From: Fistulifera solaris
Taxonomy: Eukaryota; Bacillariophyta; Bacillariophyceae; Naviculales; Stauroneidaceae
Assembly (NCBI GenBank): GCA_030295235.1
Contig: AP026132.1
Span: 1,177,501 to 1,241,500, forward strand
Reading direction: 5' to 3'
Length of the DNA stretch: 64,000 bases
Shown here piece after piece: positions 19,772 to 33,204 of the stretch (position 1 is its first letter; each line of letters opens with the position of its first letter). Position numbers and translations under genes: made by a program. The notes under the pieces were generated by a model that ran no database searches, was not told the origin of the DNA, and saw only the letters and a program-made list of their open reading frames with translations.

Positions 19772-21358
19772 ATGCGAACCATTCTCCTTTCTCGAATCTT
19801 TTTCCTATCGATCGTTTGTTTCCCTTGCATAAATTGCTTCAGCCTTCCTTTCTCTCCTTTAACGACAACAAAATCTGCAAAGCAATCTTTTATTTCAAGG
19901 AAAATGAGCTCAATCACCAATGCTTCCCCCGAACGCAAATTACCCGTAATTCCTTGGTCGGCTTTTGTCGCCGTTACGGCAGTAGCACTACCTATATGGT
20001 CTGTGGCTGTTTTACCCTTGGCGATCGCCTATCAGTTGGGTCGAAAACTCTTCGCAAAGACGCCTCCCGAAATCTCAATCGACTCGGGTTATCAAGTCGA
20101 TCAAGTTGTCGATCGATCGGAACGTCCTTACGATGTTGTTGTGTTAGGAGCCACCGGGTTTGTAGGGAAATTAGCCGCGCGACACTTGGCGGAAGCCTAC
20201 AACGATGGATTGGTGAAATGGGCGATTGCCGGTCGAAGTGAATCGAAACTGCAAAGTGTTTTGAAAGAACTTGCGGATGAATTGAATCAACCCGAACTGA
20301 TCCGTATTCCCATTATTGTCGTCGATACTAAGATTCCCGCTACCATGCCCAAGTTAGTTTCGTGTACCAAGACAGTGGTGACGACGACGGGTCCTTTCGC
20401 GTTGTTGGGAAACTCCGTGGTCGAATTCTGCGCCAAGTTTGGCACTAATTACGTGGATATCACGGGAGAAATCTCATGGGTCAAGGCCATGATGGATCGG
20501 TGGCAATCGACTGCGGAAGAAACTGGTGCTATACTTGTGCCTCTGTCTGGTCATGACTCGGTACCATGATATCTGTTGGTTCAGCAAATGCAACAAGAAT
20601 TGATGAAGAATGGCGAAGAGTTGGCACAAGTCGAGTGTTGGGATTTTACGGTCGGAGGTGTTCCTGGTGGTACATTGGCAACCATGTTTTCCATGTTGGA
20701 AGGACTCGTCAACATACCAGAGCCAAAATTGAATCCTTTCTATCGATTGAAGGATGGATACGTCAGTGATAGTAAAACGACCGCTGACCTACCGCTCCTT
20801 CTTACCAAACACCAGTCTCCGGTCGGATCCATCTGGTCAATGCCATTTGTCATGGCACCAGTGAACGCGGCTGTTGTCGAATGGAGTCAAGCACAGAGAC
20901 GACACAAGTCGCCGTTAGTATATCGTGAAACGTCTGCCTGTGCTGATTGGAAGTCGGCTGCTACCATGTATATCGGAATGATCATGTTTGGAGGAATGCT
21001 GCTGAATCCGATCACTTCTTATTTGCTGAAAAATTATGTTTTACCCAAATCGGGTGGTGGTCCATCTTCAACAGACATGTTCAAAAAGCATTTCCTTAAC
21101 GTCCACGCGAAAGGTGTCGGTTCCAAAGGCACCGTCTTGCACGCCCAATGGTACTGGCCTCAGGATGCAGGATGTTGGGAAACGGCCAAGTCTTTGGTCG
21201 AAAGTGGTCTGTGCCTTGCGTTAGACCAAACTGCCGTGACAAAGGGAGGGTTTTATCCGCCATCGCTTGCTTTGGGAGATCATCTGCTTCATCGTTTGCG
21301 AAAACAGGGTACCTATTTCTCCTGCAACGTCGTCGATCCCCTAGTTGAACAAAAGTAA
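19772..21358 (+). CDS. Saccharopine-dehydrogenase-like / trans-acting enoyl-reductase-type protein with internal TGA
   Basis: I choose ATG 19772 (MRTILLSRIFFLSIVCF) because it opens a signal peptide followed by CINCFSLPFSP, which resembles the diatom plastid motif. An upstream ATG at 19640 lies inside a repeat. A hydrophobic segment follows (VIPWSAFVAVTAVALPIW), then a Rossmann start (YDVVVLGATGFVGKLAARHL) and GRSESKL, TTTGPFALLGNSVVEFCA and NYVDITGE blocks typical of the SCCPDH/YNQ-type reductases. After GHDSVP the frame meets TGA at 20567-20569 and stays open in the same frame for another 263 codons to 21358, with conserved-looking sequence. No homopolymer explains it. It could be a substitution, a sequencing error or read-through. 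Substrate unknown. Confidence 0.75.
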
Positions 21359-21513
21359 GAGTGGCTCCGGCTTATTTCATTTACATACAAAAGGCGACGA
21401 CTAAAAGTACGGGTGCTGCTATAGATGATACTACGTATATATTTTTGACTGATAAAGAGCTTGCAATGATAATAACGATGGAAGTCTATAATATGTTTAT
21501 AGTCAAGTTGTGT

Positions 21514-22943
21514 CTAATGCTGGTCTTGCTTCGCCAGCCATTCCCTTTCCAACTTTAGAATGTGCTTCTTTCGTAACGGTATGTGTATGGACGCGGTCAC
21601 TATTTTCCCGCCATCCTCTATCCGTTCTGGTAGGTCGCGCATGAACGCCAAGATCTCTTCAAAGGATAGTTGCAGAAGCTGACTTTGGAATTCTTGTAAT
21701 ATTGCCAGCATGACGCGGTAGGTAATTTTCCAGCCTTCTTGCAGGAAGCAATCCCATACCCGCAAGACCAAGTCGAAGCGAAAGGAACTGGTGTATTGTG
21801 TCAATAACCATTGCGTGGCATACATCGTTACGTGGATGTTTTCTTTGTCAAAGTGCTTTGCCAAGCGCGGCAAAAATTGGTGAACGAGTTGCTCTGCCAC
21901 ATACAATACTTTGTGCGTTTCTCGCATGCCTTCCCCAAATAGTCCCCTCATATAGCACGGCTGATCGGACATGATTGCTGCGACCGAATGATGTTAGACA
22001 CAAAGCCACTTGATGTGTCACTTCAACGCAATATATACCTACCAACTAGCATCCAAAATGCTTCTTCTTCCGTCACAATTGTCAGAAACATTCCCGCAAT
22101 GAAATTCATTCCTTGACAGTACCCGACATCTGGATCGTGTAAACTATAGGCTTTCAGCACCCTTTTCAACGAAGCTTGTCCTTCTACAATCTCCCGTTCC
22201 CTTTCTTCGTCGTCATGCCGATCTGGCGCGTCTAAGAGCGATCCTCCAAACGGAGAATCGACCATTTCGGCCTCACTATCGTTCCCATCGTCATAAAATA
22301 GCGAATGCCGGGGAAATGTTCTATGAATATCCTTTTCGATCGTTTCCTGAACTGTCTGGAAGGCTTTACTGGGACTTTCCTTGCTGTTCGCGTACTTCTC
22401 GTATAGGCCAGGATTCTGTTGCTGCCGCTCTTTGACATGACAGAGCGTCAGCCACACCTTTCCCTCTTGCTCATGCGGAATACCTTTTCTTAGTCGTTTC
22501 AAAACCAATTTGGGTCTTCTTTTCATAATATTTGACCAAGAATTTAACATAATTTTCCATTTTGTCGTCCGACGTTGTTCAACTGAAGTAATTGACGCTC
22601 CTTTGCCTTGTTGCGTCGGTCGTTGACTGTCGGCGGTAGGAACAACCAGACCGTCCTTGTCCATGTTACTAATAAACCCGTATTGATCTAATTTCAGCAG
22701 CGGCTTGGCTCCTTCCGACTGACTTTTCCGAATAATATCTTCCTCGTCGCTATTCGACATGACAGTCTCAACTCCTCCGCGTTCGGGCATACTGCTAACG
22801 CGACGTAGATCGATTTCCATACTGCTATTCGACGTAACCGTACTGATCGTCAAATTGTCAATGGCAGGGCTACGGCGTTGCGGGGCCATTTTCGGTGACG
22901 AAGAAGAAGGAGCCGTATACGAGACAGATGTCGTAGAAGTCAT
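21514..22943 (-). CDS. TBC-domain Rab GTPase-activating protein
   Basis: The first ATG of the frame is 22941-22943 (MTSTTSVSYTAPSSSSP). A Ser-rich leader of about 140 residues precedes the TBC domain. The domain shows RKGIPHEQEGKVWLTL, the arginine-finger motif IEKDIHRTFPRH, the glutamine-finger motif GYCQGMNFIAG, and YATQWLLTQYTSSFRFDLVLRVWDCF split here as YATQWLLTQ and VLRVWDCFLQEG. An intron of 65 nt (21978-22042, GTAGGT..GCAG) lies after FWMLV. Both catalytic fingers are present, so it should accelerate GTP hydrolysis by a Rab protein in membrane traffic. The C-terminus is short and charged. There is no frame error. It converges with the reductase gene. Confidence 0.9.
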
Positions 22944-23565
22944 ACGAGAGTCGCCTTTGAAAGGATTGCGAAAAAGTAAAACAAAATCACCGCAAGGAAA
23001 GAAAAAGAGGTGCGTTTCTGCAATGCCGCAACGCCGGTGATTTGCTACGACTTTGGTTAACGTTTCCACGGGCCGACCCGGTCCCTTTTAGCGCTCCCCT
23101 AGCCTCTTCTTCCCCTCTGTTGCACTAATAGGGAGCAGAGGAAAGAGAAAAGGTTGCTATGTAATTGTATTATTATGGTCACTATGCTTGCACTCGCCTC
23201 CTGTTTTGAAAGACATCATCCGTTTCCGTTGACGTTGAAGCTTGGTTGTGAGGACGTTTTATAATTAACAAAAGACTTTACTCCGTAACGCAACGAAAAC
23301 GTCTCTACTGAATCGAATATGCTACAAGAGGTGAACTTTAAGCTTGATACTTAGTAAGTACCGATTGCAATCTGCAGCCGAAGGCCGACATTATTTTTGG
23401 ATTGTTCGCGTGTTCGTGAATGAAAGTCTATAGCTATGTTTACTCCGTCTAAAAACAGGAATGGGTCGTGTTCTTAGCTATTAAACATTGAATATCAAAT
23501 TCATATTAACAATGGATGTGCCGGAAACCATTTCGTTTTCAAAGTGCAACCACGTGGTCCGTCGA
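22944..23565. other. Intergenic
   Basis: Promoter side of the TBC gene and 3' side of the next gene. No gene or repeat supported. Confidence 0.45.
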
Positions 23566-26500
23566 TTATCGCTGCTGGGAAATATTTCTGGCCTCCTTTT
23601 CGATTGTCGCCAGGAAATCAACACAGACCTTGTGAGTATCCTCATCGCCAGGGTGCATTTCGGTCAAAGCAAGTTGTAGAGAAAGCGATGAAGTATGTAG
23701 AAAGCGGAAGGCTCGATCCCGACCATATTGGCCTTTGTTTTTGTCGACCGACAGAATCGACATCCACCACAGACACAGTGCGCGCATGATATGATGATCG
23801 ACACGAGGGCGATCCACGTTTTGACATTGTTTCGTTGTGAGTAACGCGTGTGTTACGTAGCCAGGCGAAGATGAAGGGTTTAGGTCCAACTCAATGGGAG
23901 CTAATGCTGCAGGTGCAACATTCTCCAAACTGGCCACCATCATCGAAAGAAGCTCAAAAGCTTTGTCTGTCTCTCCTAATTCACGAAGACAACGCACCAT
24001 TCCGAAAACAGTCCCTGACACATCTCGGTTCTCTAATCCAGCAACAGCCGAGAAGCCTTCGAACGCCTTCTCAAAATGTGAAAGGGAGCGGCTCCAATAA
24101 TACCGAACGGTTTCCGTGTGTGATTGCTCGGTCGAGTTTGTGGGCAAATGAACCCAGGTGGCTTGTTCGCAATTCGCAAGTACAGCAAAAGAGTCTCCTA
24201 GTATGCGGTGGTAGAACGAGCAGATCCAAGGGTCACGAAATCTCTGCAAATCTACTTGTCCTTGCTGAACGATAGTAACGAACTGTCGAAGAATCTCAAA
24301 GGAGTCTCGACCATCGTCCAAGTAAAAAATAGGCGCATCACTTGTGGTATCTCGTGATGTATTTCGTAAATACTCCATGTAAGACGCTTCCGTTCTTACC
24401 AGCAGACTCGATACGCGTTCCGTCACTTGCGTTAACAGTTGTGCGGCGTGCGAATGATTTCCAGCCCGTCTTGACATTGCAGCGAGATCAAGCATAGCCG
24501 TGATGAGAATGGGATTCACCTTCGTGTACCTCTCCTCGCACATTAGGATTAGTGTTCCGAGAACAGAAGCAGCATCGTTCCATCTTCCTTCCTCGGCGTA
24601 AGTTAGTGCCAGTAGATTCAGTAAAGCGGGAGCTCTTTTACCAACAATGATTTCGTCGTCCATTTCCTGCTCTTCTGAGCGTACATTCAAACAAACTGAC
24701 AGGCTTTTGACAAGGTAGGAGCGCGCCAAACCGAGAAACCCGACAGAACCGTCGAAGATATCACCAAGCCTAAGATTCTCGTTCGTCGGAAAACGCCGAA
24801 CGCAGTATAGAACAACTAAGCAAAGACAAAGGGAGCTAGCTGGAGCTTCCACTTTCCAAGATGCGCAAGCAACGGCACACTCCAATAGCGCCAAAGGAAA
24901 TTCTTCACCAGAGAGGGTTAACGTATCTTCTCTGAGCTTCTCCAGCAAGTCGTCTTTTGACGTATCTGATACTATTCCACCCAGATCCATGTCGTTCTCA
25001 CTCTTACTATTACCTCGACGAGCTTCTGTGCCATCAGCAACAAGTAGTTGATCGGTGCCAATCTTTTCGGTCTCGGTGCTCGCAGAATTTTCACCCTTTA
25101 ATGTATCCCCTGCATCCGGAATTTTCGACACCTCGCACGGTTGTGTGATGCTAGTTGCGCACGCAATCAATGTGGACATGTCGAAAGACGTTAACTTATA
25201 GCTTGTGGAACTTAACGTCGCATGTAAAATGCATAAGTCTTTATGCAAAACAGGACCCTCGTCGCCTAGGACATCATATAACGCTGAAAGATTAAATTGA
25301 ATCTCTAACGAAACAGAAACGAGTTTCAGTGACGAGCAGCATAGATGAAAGAAGCAAGGAAAATACACTTACCTGCAATGAAGTCGTCGTTCATCTCAAC
25401 ATTTACCAGTATGTGGCGATATCCAGTAGGCAAACTGGATCTGACCATGCCCCCGGTAGGGGAAGATTCGTAGAACAAATTCTTGATGCGGACGACACGG
25501 AACTTTGTTTGATGATCTTCACTGGTGGAGCTTTGACCACGTGCATCATTAATTTGGCTTAACCGAGCCAAACCACATATGAGTGCACCTTCGTTCGGAA
25601 AAATTATTTTAGCCCGCAAAACATCTTTTACCTGCATAATGTCGCCATCGTATTTCAAAGCCGCCTTTGATTGAATGGCGTGAGCTGTCTTTACATCAAC
25701 AAGATACCGAATACCTGAGTCAACTTCATCCAGTGTTGCATCGTCAGTATTTCTTAAATGACCGCAAATATATCGTACGAATTCGGTAAATGTGCTTATT
25801 CTTGACGATGCTGTCGCAAGCAACGCCTGTGTTTCTCTTCCTTTCTCTAGCAAAATCTTTTGTTTCAATAGAGACTCTGGGGTTTGATCCATGGAAAGAA
25901 AAGAGCATAAACGAAGCAAATCGTTTACACATGCCGGTGAGTCGGATAGGCTACCACACTTCTGTGAAGCAAAGAGCTGTATATCGTGTATTTTTGAGTT
26001 GACTGTCATGCAATGGGGAGGTGACGACGCTATTGAAATAGCTATTTTCGTCTGACTTCGAAATCGTGGCGTGCATTGTTGATTGGCGATTCATAAACGA
26101 TGGCCGACAAAACTCATTATGTAGCCACACAGCTTTGAGTTGCTTCCAATGCAAAGACAACATGTATCTTATGCTTTTATCGCGACAACCATGTAAGGAC
26201 ACCAGGTTTTCGATAGATCGTATGAGTTCCTCGTGCATTCTCCTGGGGCTCTTCGAAGTCGAATCAAGTGTTTGGACGAAATGGCTATCGCTCTTTTCTT
26301 CTTTATCGCCAGAAATCAGTGAATCGTTGTTGAGTTGCAGTCTCTCTTCATCTCTACTTCCCGAAGTCGATGAACAATGTGAAGCACATGGTTTCGAGTT
26401 TAGTGACTGCAGATTCGGAAGGCTCAGCGTCCTGCGCAATTCCGACGTTTGTCTGACGCGATTGTTCGTATCCGGAAATCCTTTTTCTTCGGCACTAGTC

Positions 26501-29500
26501 GATAACAGAAGAAAGGGCCTGCTGCTTCTATCTTTGTACAAGTGCGGCGAACTGGGGCAGCTTGAGCTTGTAGTGGGAACCATCGTTCGCTGTTGGCTTG
26601 GAGCCAATTCAAATGCTGATAAGATAGAAACCGTATCGTGAGTACCAGTCGCGGAGGTAGTTTGTCCGGAAGGAGCAGATGCTGATGTCTTTTTGTCCTC
26701 GTTGAACGAAAGATCAAGAGCGCATGTTCCTGTCCAATCGGCATTGTTATGGCGTAGATCTGGCACGAAAGATTCCGAGCCATCAACCGAATCTCCGGTT
26801 AGAATTAGATCAGGGTGATTTTTATTCACTGTATAACCAGACGGAACCATGTCCCAATGCGATATCTCTGGATGCACCACAGAACATAATGCTGTCAGTG
26901 AGGGAACTGAGCAACTTTCATCAGAAGAAAATGCATCGTCCTCTGTGAAGAAAGACGGACTTATGGGCGATCCAGGTGGGGAAATCTCCAAGGTGCCGTA
27001 AGTATCTCTCTCTATCCCAGCGAAAACACTAAGGTTCGGATCAAATAACTTGTCCGCATTATTTGCCATCACAACCTGATTTTCGCCTGTTTGAGCAGGT
27101 TTCTGTGACTTTAACTTGCTAGACAGCAAACTAAGAAGCTTGTCTGGGTCTTCATGTAAATCGACCCTGTCATGAGGAAACAAAGGAGGTCTCGTTATAT
27201 AATCTAGATGTTCAACCGGGGTTGCATCTCTGCCGGTCGAACGGTTCGTTTCCAGGATAGCAGCATGCGAATCTCGATCGGGACCTCGCAATTTGTCTCC
27301 GTCGGTTTTCAAAGAGTCCGTCTCGCTCGATGTTATCCTACCGATGCATATTTTTTGCGATCTATCCACTTCGTCCTCACTGCGACTGGCTTTTGTGCCG
27401 ATGATTGATGTAACTGATGTCTCTGCCTTGTCACTGTTGTAGATAACGCTAACATTGGTTAACTCGGTGACATCGATTTCGTTGACAGCCGCATATTGTT
27501 TGTCCATGTCGTCTTCATACGCATCAACAGGTTTGTCAATCAGGACCTCGCTCGCATCCAGGCTTTCTGATACACAGGGCGAGAACCAGTTCTCTCCATC
27601 ACAACGCCTGTTCGCCACAACAATTTCGCACGACGATGCTCGCAGTAAGGTAGAGTCCGCCCCCCTTACTTTTATTCTTCCCATTGCGAAGTCTTGCGCA
27701 TTCAATCCGTCCTCTCGGTTAACCTGTTCCGCGTCACAAGAGGCGGCTCCAATATCACCATCTATATGATACCCAGAACTTTCTTTATCGAAAAAACCAT
27801 TTTCTCTTTCCGCTACGTAAGCGAGCACGTCAACATCTGAGTCTTCGTTGCCTCCATGTGACGTATTTATACAACAACAAAACGCCTCTGCAATGAAACC
27901 TGGCTCGTCGTTCTCTATCTGCGATACATTTTGTTCGATGCCAAAGCTATCCAGTTCCGTGTAGCAAGTTGCGGTATCCGCGTTTGAACTTTCTTTAGCA
28001 GTTTGAAATGGTTCTTCACAAACGCCATTCTTCTCGGCTATAAATTTCGGCGTTTTGTCCTTGCCGTCTGTCGTATGTGCACCTTGCCTGTCTTCGAAAC
28101 TACTGGGTGCCAACTCTTGCAGTTCAAAACCGATGAGCGAATCATCATTAGCTATTCGTAGCTGATCATCACATTCTTTAGCCGCTCCGGCATCATCACC
28201 ATCGCGTAATTTGTTTGTTCGAAATACGCTTGATTCTTCTTCTCTCTTTCCCCTTGTCGTACATTGCGCTGCGAGACCGGTATGCGATTCATCTTTGTCA
28301 ATTCGTAGCTGCTCAGCACAATCTTCAGACGCTTCAAAAACGTCGTCAATCATTTCGTTTTGTTTAGACGTTGCATCTAGTCCATCTCCCAAAACACGCC
28401 GTGCCTCATCGCACGTTGCGGGGCGGATATCCCGAACTTCGTTTACTGAAGGTAGCTGATCAAAATCTTTAGCCGCATGTACAACGTCCGCGGGTTTTTC
28501 ATGCTTTGACCGCACTTTGTGTGGTCCTTCTTCGCTAATCCCCAACGTTGCATCTTGCGCTGCCAGACAGATACACGATTCGTCTCTATCTATTCTTAGA
28601 TCATCACATTGTTCAGAGGCTTCGACAACGTCATTGAGCACTTCGTTCGCTGTGGGCCTTGCGTCTAGTCCTGCTTTCAAAGTGGACCGTGCTTCATCGC
28701 AAAGTTGGACAAAATCCAAAGCTTCGTTCGCTATTTGCAGATTATCATCACAATATTCCGGCGCTTCCGCATGCACTTCTTTCTCTAATATTGAAGCGTC
28801 TAGTCCTTCGTTAATGCTACCCGGTGTCTCATCGCACGCTGCAAGTCTGTTGAATTCTAAAGATTCCTTCGCCATTCGTAGCTGAACGTCACAAAGATCA
28901 GACGCTTCGACAACGTCTTCAAGAACATCGTTTATTGTGGGCCATGCGTCTATTCCATCGTCGAAACTACACCGTGACTCATCGCAAGCGGATCTAGTAT
29001 CTAGAGCTTCGTTCGCTGCTCGTAGAATATCATAGCAATGTAGAGGAGCTTTTACAATATCGTCATGCTTTTGCTCCTCTAATCGCTCTGCGTCTAGTCC
29101 TACGTCACCACCACCCGGAGTCTCATCGCACACTACAGGGTCAGAATCCGGAGCTTCGTCTGCTTTTCGTAGCTGAGCATCACAAAGTTCAGACGCTTCA
29201 CCATCGTCATCAAATACTTCGTCCCTTTTTGGCGTTGCGTTTAGTCCATCGTCGAAACTGCACCGTGTCGCATCGCAGACGGAGCCAGTATTAAGAGCTT
29301 CGTTCGATGTTCGTAACTGATCATCACAATGTTCAGACGCTACTATAGTATTGTCAGGCACTTCGTTCTCTGATTGGTCTGCGTCTAGTCCTTCGTCAGC
29401 ATTACCCGGTATTTGATCGTACGCTGCAGGTCCAAGATCCGGAGCTTCTTCCGCTATTCGCAGCTGATCATCAATATGTCCAGACGCTTCGACAGCGCTG

Positions 29501-31005
29501 TTTAACAATTCGTTCTCTGTGGGCGTTGCGTCTATTCCAACTTCACAGCTACGCCGCGTGGCATCGCACGTTGCTTGTCGAGCATCATTCTCCATTTGCT
29601 TGTACAGTCCTTCGCCAAACGCAACTTCATAAGTTGAGCAGCCAGTATCCAAATCGTCGTTACCTATTCGTATTATCTCGTCACAATCAATTGTTGATTC
29701 TGCGATTTCTTCGGTCAGCTGCTGACGTAGATTGCTTCGATCCTTTTGGTCTGTCCCCGACAATAATCGCCCCGTGTTTTCCGTAAGACAATCGGCGTCT
29801 AACCGAGGAAAAATGTGGTCACTATCGTCGCTTTCAGTCATCTCCAAAGAATCTTTTCGGTTCAAATTGTACATAGAATCCTCTTCTTTGTAATGATTTG
29901 GTGGATCAACCGATGATTGAGATAAACTATTTGCATCCCATTTCTTCTCTTCGTCGTATCCAACAGCATGCGATGCAAAATGTAATAACGGATCTGATTC
30001 GCTTGTCGTGTATTTGTAAAGCATATCAACACTCTCGTAGGACGGAATATCCTGCACGCTGGTCATCTCATGCAACTGCTGCGACGAAGGCTTGCCTTCT
30101 GAAACATCAAAATCATCTACCCCGCTAGTTGTCACTTCCGTTTCAATGGCCGAACTTGATTTATCTGAAAAAAGCATTGTTGAACCAGTAGGTGACACCG
30201 ACTTTTCAACGTCCGAACAGTCCATGAAAGTGTTAGCATTATTGAGGGCCGCGTCATTTGTGTGTATTGGACACAGCGCTACTTTCTCTTCATCCAACAC
30301 TGTGCACGGTTCCTTTCCAGTCGCAAGCGATTTTTCTTTGATTCCATTCGCCAGCTGAAGACCATGGCCAAGTTTGCCTTCGGTAATTAAAATTCCAGGT
30401 TCTGATGTATCGGGGATACTCCTTTGATCATTTGGCGTCAATTGCTGGACAAACGCACCTGCGCTCTCATCAGAAAATGCCCCTGGCTCGCTCGCATCAC
30501 CAGATACCAATATTGACGACGCGTCAACAGTCTCATTTCCATTACTTTGTGTTATTGAATCGCTTCTCTCTGCTGTACCTGACAATTTGTTTGCACGGTT
30601 TGTTTTTTCTTCGAAGCTTTCCCGCTCGTTCGAGTTCGCAGCATGGTCGCTAGCGTCGCCATACTTCGTCACAGAGCCTCCCAGCAAAGCCATTAGTTCC
30701 CCTTCTGCTTCTGCCAGCATGCAATCGAGATCAGCAGCAGCCTCGCCCTCTGGATTTAAGAAAGGCTCTTGTGTGTTGTTGGTTTCTTCTTCTATCGATT
30801 CGAACGAGCTGGAAAGAGCATGTCGCTGATCCCCATTTTGACGTTGATCACGATAATCCGTAGAATCTCCTAATTTAACTTCTTTTACATCTTCGAGCGC
30901 GTCGTTTGGAAGAGAACTGAAGCTGCCTAAACTCACTTCAATTTCATGATCGCGGCTGCCGGTCGATATCACCTGGCTAAACAGATCTCTGTCATTATTT
31001 GTCAT
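23566..31005 (-). CDS. Giant acidic-repeat protein with RelA/SpoT-like domain and TPR-rich C-terminus
   Basis: The first 1,684 codons (ATG 31003-31005) are acidic and Ser-rich. About ten imperfect repeats of ~46-50 residues lie roughly between 28130 and 29560 (unit pattern: CDE-R...GLDA.P..NEV.D..EASE.CDDQLRIANEA). The frame shifts by one base at the T-run 25991-25995, after which HDIQLFASQKC continues. A RelA/SpoT-like region follows: KDVLRAKIIF, VVRIKNLF, GYRHILVNVEM, and AEIQFNLSALY formed across an intron at 25305-25372 (68 nt). The last ~550 residues are helical, with TPR-like repeats. The combined length is about 2,480 residues. RelA/SpoT-like folds bind or transfer nucleotides; activity here is unknown. 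Two separate genes meeting at 25951-26009 remain possible. Confidence 0.7.
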
Positions 31006-31746
31006 ACTCTGCCGGCAAAAGACCGTCGATTGCTTCCACCACGCTTTAACTATTACGCAGTGCGGTCACTTTTCAAAGAGGTGGATTCGATTATAGGCTC
31101 GTTTTCTGCTTATTGACGGCGATCCTCATGGCCGCTCTGCGAAGGACAGTTGAGAAAAAGCAACACGAAACACGAACGGTAATGCGGAGTGTTCGCCTTG
31201 ATGACGTAGTATACACTTAAATCTAATAGTAAACCCTTTATATCCGATGCAATGTAGGGGGTACGGTACTTGTTTCTGTAAGTTATTTCCGTTGACTGAT
31301 GAACGGAACTGTCGCCATTTACATACACGACACAAAAAGAGACATTACTACTACGTACGTAGTACTACGTGCACCGCACACATTACACATACACAAGACT
31401 TCATTGGTACCGGTACGAGGTTGGCAGAAATTCAAGGGTCTCTCCCTCTCTGACCTTAGCCTAGGTCAAAAATAAACTCTAGACTAGATAAGATTGAAGA
31501 ATGCTTCGTCGACAGCACCGGAAAATGTTTGAATCTGGCATTTACATACATTTTTAACGTTAACTGGTCAAAAAACCGCGTTTCGGTCTCCAAATAAGGG
31601 CAAATAATGATGGGCCGGCGGTTAGTTTCTTCGAAGAAATGGGTGAAGGGAAAAGAAGAGCTTTGTCATCTTAAAGTGCGTCACCAAGCGTTATTTATAT
31701 CGCTCTCTCTTGTTTGTTGTTTGTTTGACTTTGACCTCGCAAGATA
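31006..31746. other. Intergenic
   Basis: No supported gene. A small cluster of 'acgtacgtagtactacgt' words lies near 31351-31370. Overlapping short minus ORFs at 31110-31335 show no protein character. Confidence 0.45.
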
Positions 31747-33038
31747 TCAATGACCCAGGCTAGAATTCGTAAATGTGACGTTATCTCGATTTGATGGGCG
31801 TGGACAATTGAGATACGTGACCTGTTTGTTATATTCTTTGGGCGGACCGTCACAGGAACGACCAAGGGTTGCCTCTACCGACACGGCTATGTCATTCAAA
31901 TCACCGATTGCTTTTGTTACGGACGGCAACACATTTCTATCGCAATCATTTAACCATACGCTTTCGTCCACTCTCGCTCGCAAGAAACACATAGTCGGGT
32001 GCTCCACAATAGCTTTCTCGTTTTGTAATGCCGCTCGAATTGCAGGAAATATGGTTCGATTCAACAGCCTCTCGTCGTGGATTCCGTATCCTTCCTCATT
32101 CGTACGAACATGCTCGTCAATGCGGGAGAACCGTTCTGCCGCCCAAATCTTAACACCTTCATAGGGACCGTAAATCATCCGATCATTGACAGGAAACTTT
32201 GCAAAGCCTGGTACAACGACCTTGTTTGAGGTAGCAAACTCATTCAGACGCACAGGCGTTAGAAAAAATACGTCGGATCGTAGCACAGCTATAGTCTCGT
32301 AGCGGATTCCCTCTTTTGAGCATGCTCTTCCGCTAAATTCCACACCGACTCAATTGAATGCCACATTTTGATTATGTTCGTGGCGGAGTCTTTCCCGAAC
32401 GATTTTTCCTTCCACGGCATGTAGAGAAGATTCCCGTTGTCGTCGGTGGCGGTACGAATTTTTCGCAGCATCTCGCCTCTCTTCTTTAAAAATTGAGCCT
32501 CGGATTCTTCCAGAAAGTGAATCTTTTCCACGTATTGTTTCAGCTGATAAATTTCATCCGAGTGTATGTCACCACCACGCCCGGAACGACCCGCCGCCTC
32601 GCGTTCTTTCTGATAGAAATGCACGTAAACATGACAGTCTTGATTGTACGGCAATACATTTTTCCGTAGAGACGGCAGTGTCAGTGACTCGAACGCTCGT
32701 GGTAACCCGAAGAAGAGCAAGGCGCAGTGTTTCTGCTTGCTTTTGGACTTGCTTTCGGTGAGGCTTTCGTTCACCGGTAATGCATCTGCGACGACGCTTT
32801 GCTTGACAGGTAATTTGTCAATAACGACACTTTCATTCACAGGCAGTATTTCCACGATAGTGCTTTCATTTTCCGACATTTCGTCCGCTACAATATTTGC
32901 GGAAAAGCTGCTTCCCGTCACCATGTTGATCGAGATCCAAAGTGTATTGCTTAACACCAATGACGTGACGGCAATGGAAAGAAGGAAAAGAAGCGTCACG
33001 GCGAACCGCCTTCTAGGCTTCAATTCCGCATTTTCCAT
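31747..33038 (-). CDS. Type II membrane glycosyltransferase-like protein
   Basis: From ATG 33036-33038 the protein has a short basic cytosolic end (KPRRRF), one hydrophobic anchor (VTLLFLLSIAVTSLVLSNTLW, residues 13-35) and a lumenal stem with three imperfect repeats of LPVNESVV. The catalytic-like part begins CALLFFGLPRAFESL. After a one-base shift at the T-run 32314-32317 it continues EGIRYETIAVLRSDVFFLTPV and DRMIYGPYEGVKIWAAERF. Topology is that of Golgi glycosyltransferases, and the 'LRSDVFF' strand resembles the sugar-nucleotide site of GT-A enzymes. I cannot name a family. Asn-x-Ser/Thr sites are common in the lumenal part. Total about 430 residues. Confidence 0.65.
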
Positions 33039-33204
33039 GATTGTTGTTTCTTAGAAAGAGGGCTGTTCGCATGAGAATGAAGACAGAGAGCTATATTGAT
33101 TCCTTTTGGTTGCGAAGTGCTTTGGTGAATGTCATGTTGAGGTGATGGCCGCAGTCCGCAGTGTGCTCGTCGCCTTTCGCGCTTTATTCTCGCGTTATTT
33201 GACC

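Noticed and set aside
20567-20569. TGA as a selenocysteine codon
   Set aside because: Nothing known of this reductase family places selenocysteine here, and no SECIS-like element could be argued from the 3' region.
20561-20584. The 24-nt GT...AG interval around the in-frame TGA as a mini-intron
   Set aside because: It begins GT and ends AG and is a multiple of three, but 24 nt is far below the 64-96 nt introns of this window. Removing it would also delete residues that look conserved.
26066-30829. Several plus-strand ORFs within 26-31 kb
   Set aside because: They are antisense to the long acidic-repeat gene and owe their openness to its composition.
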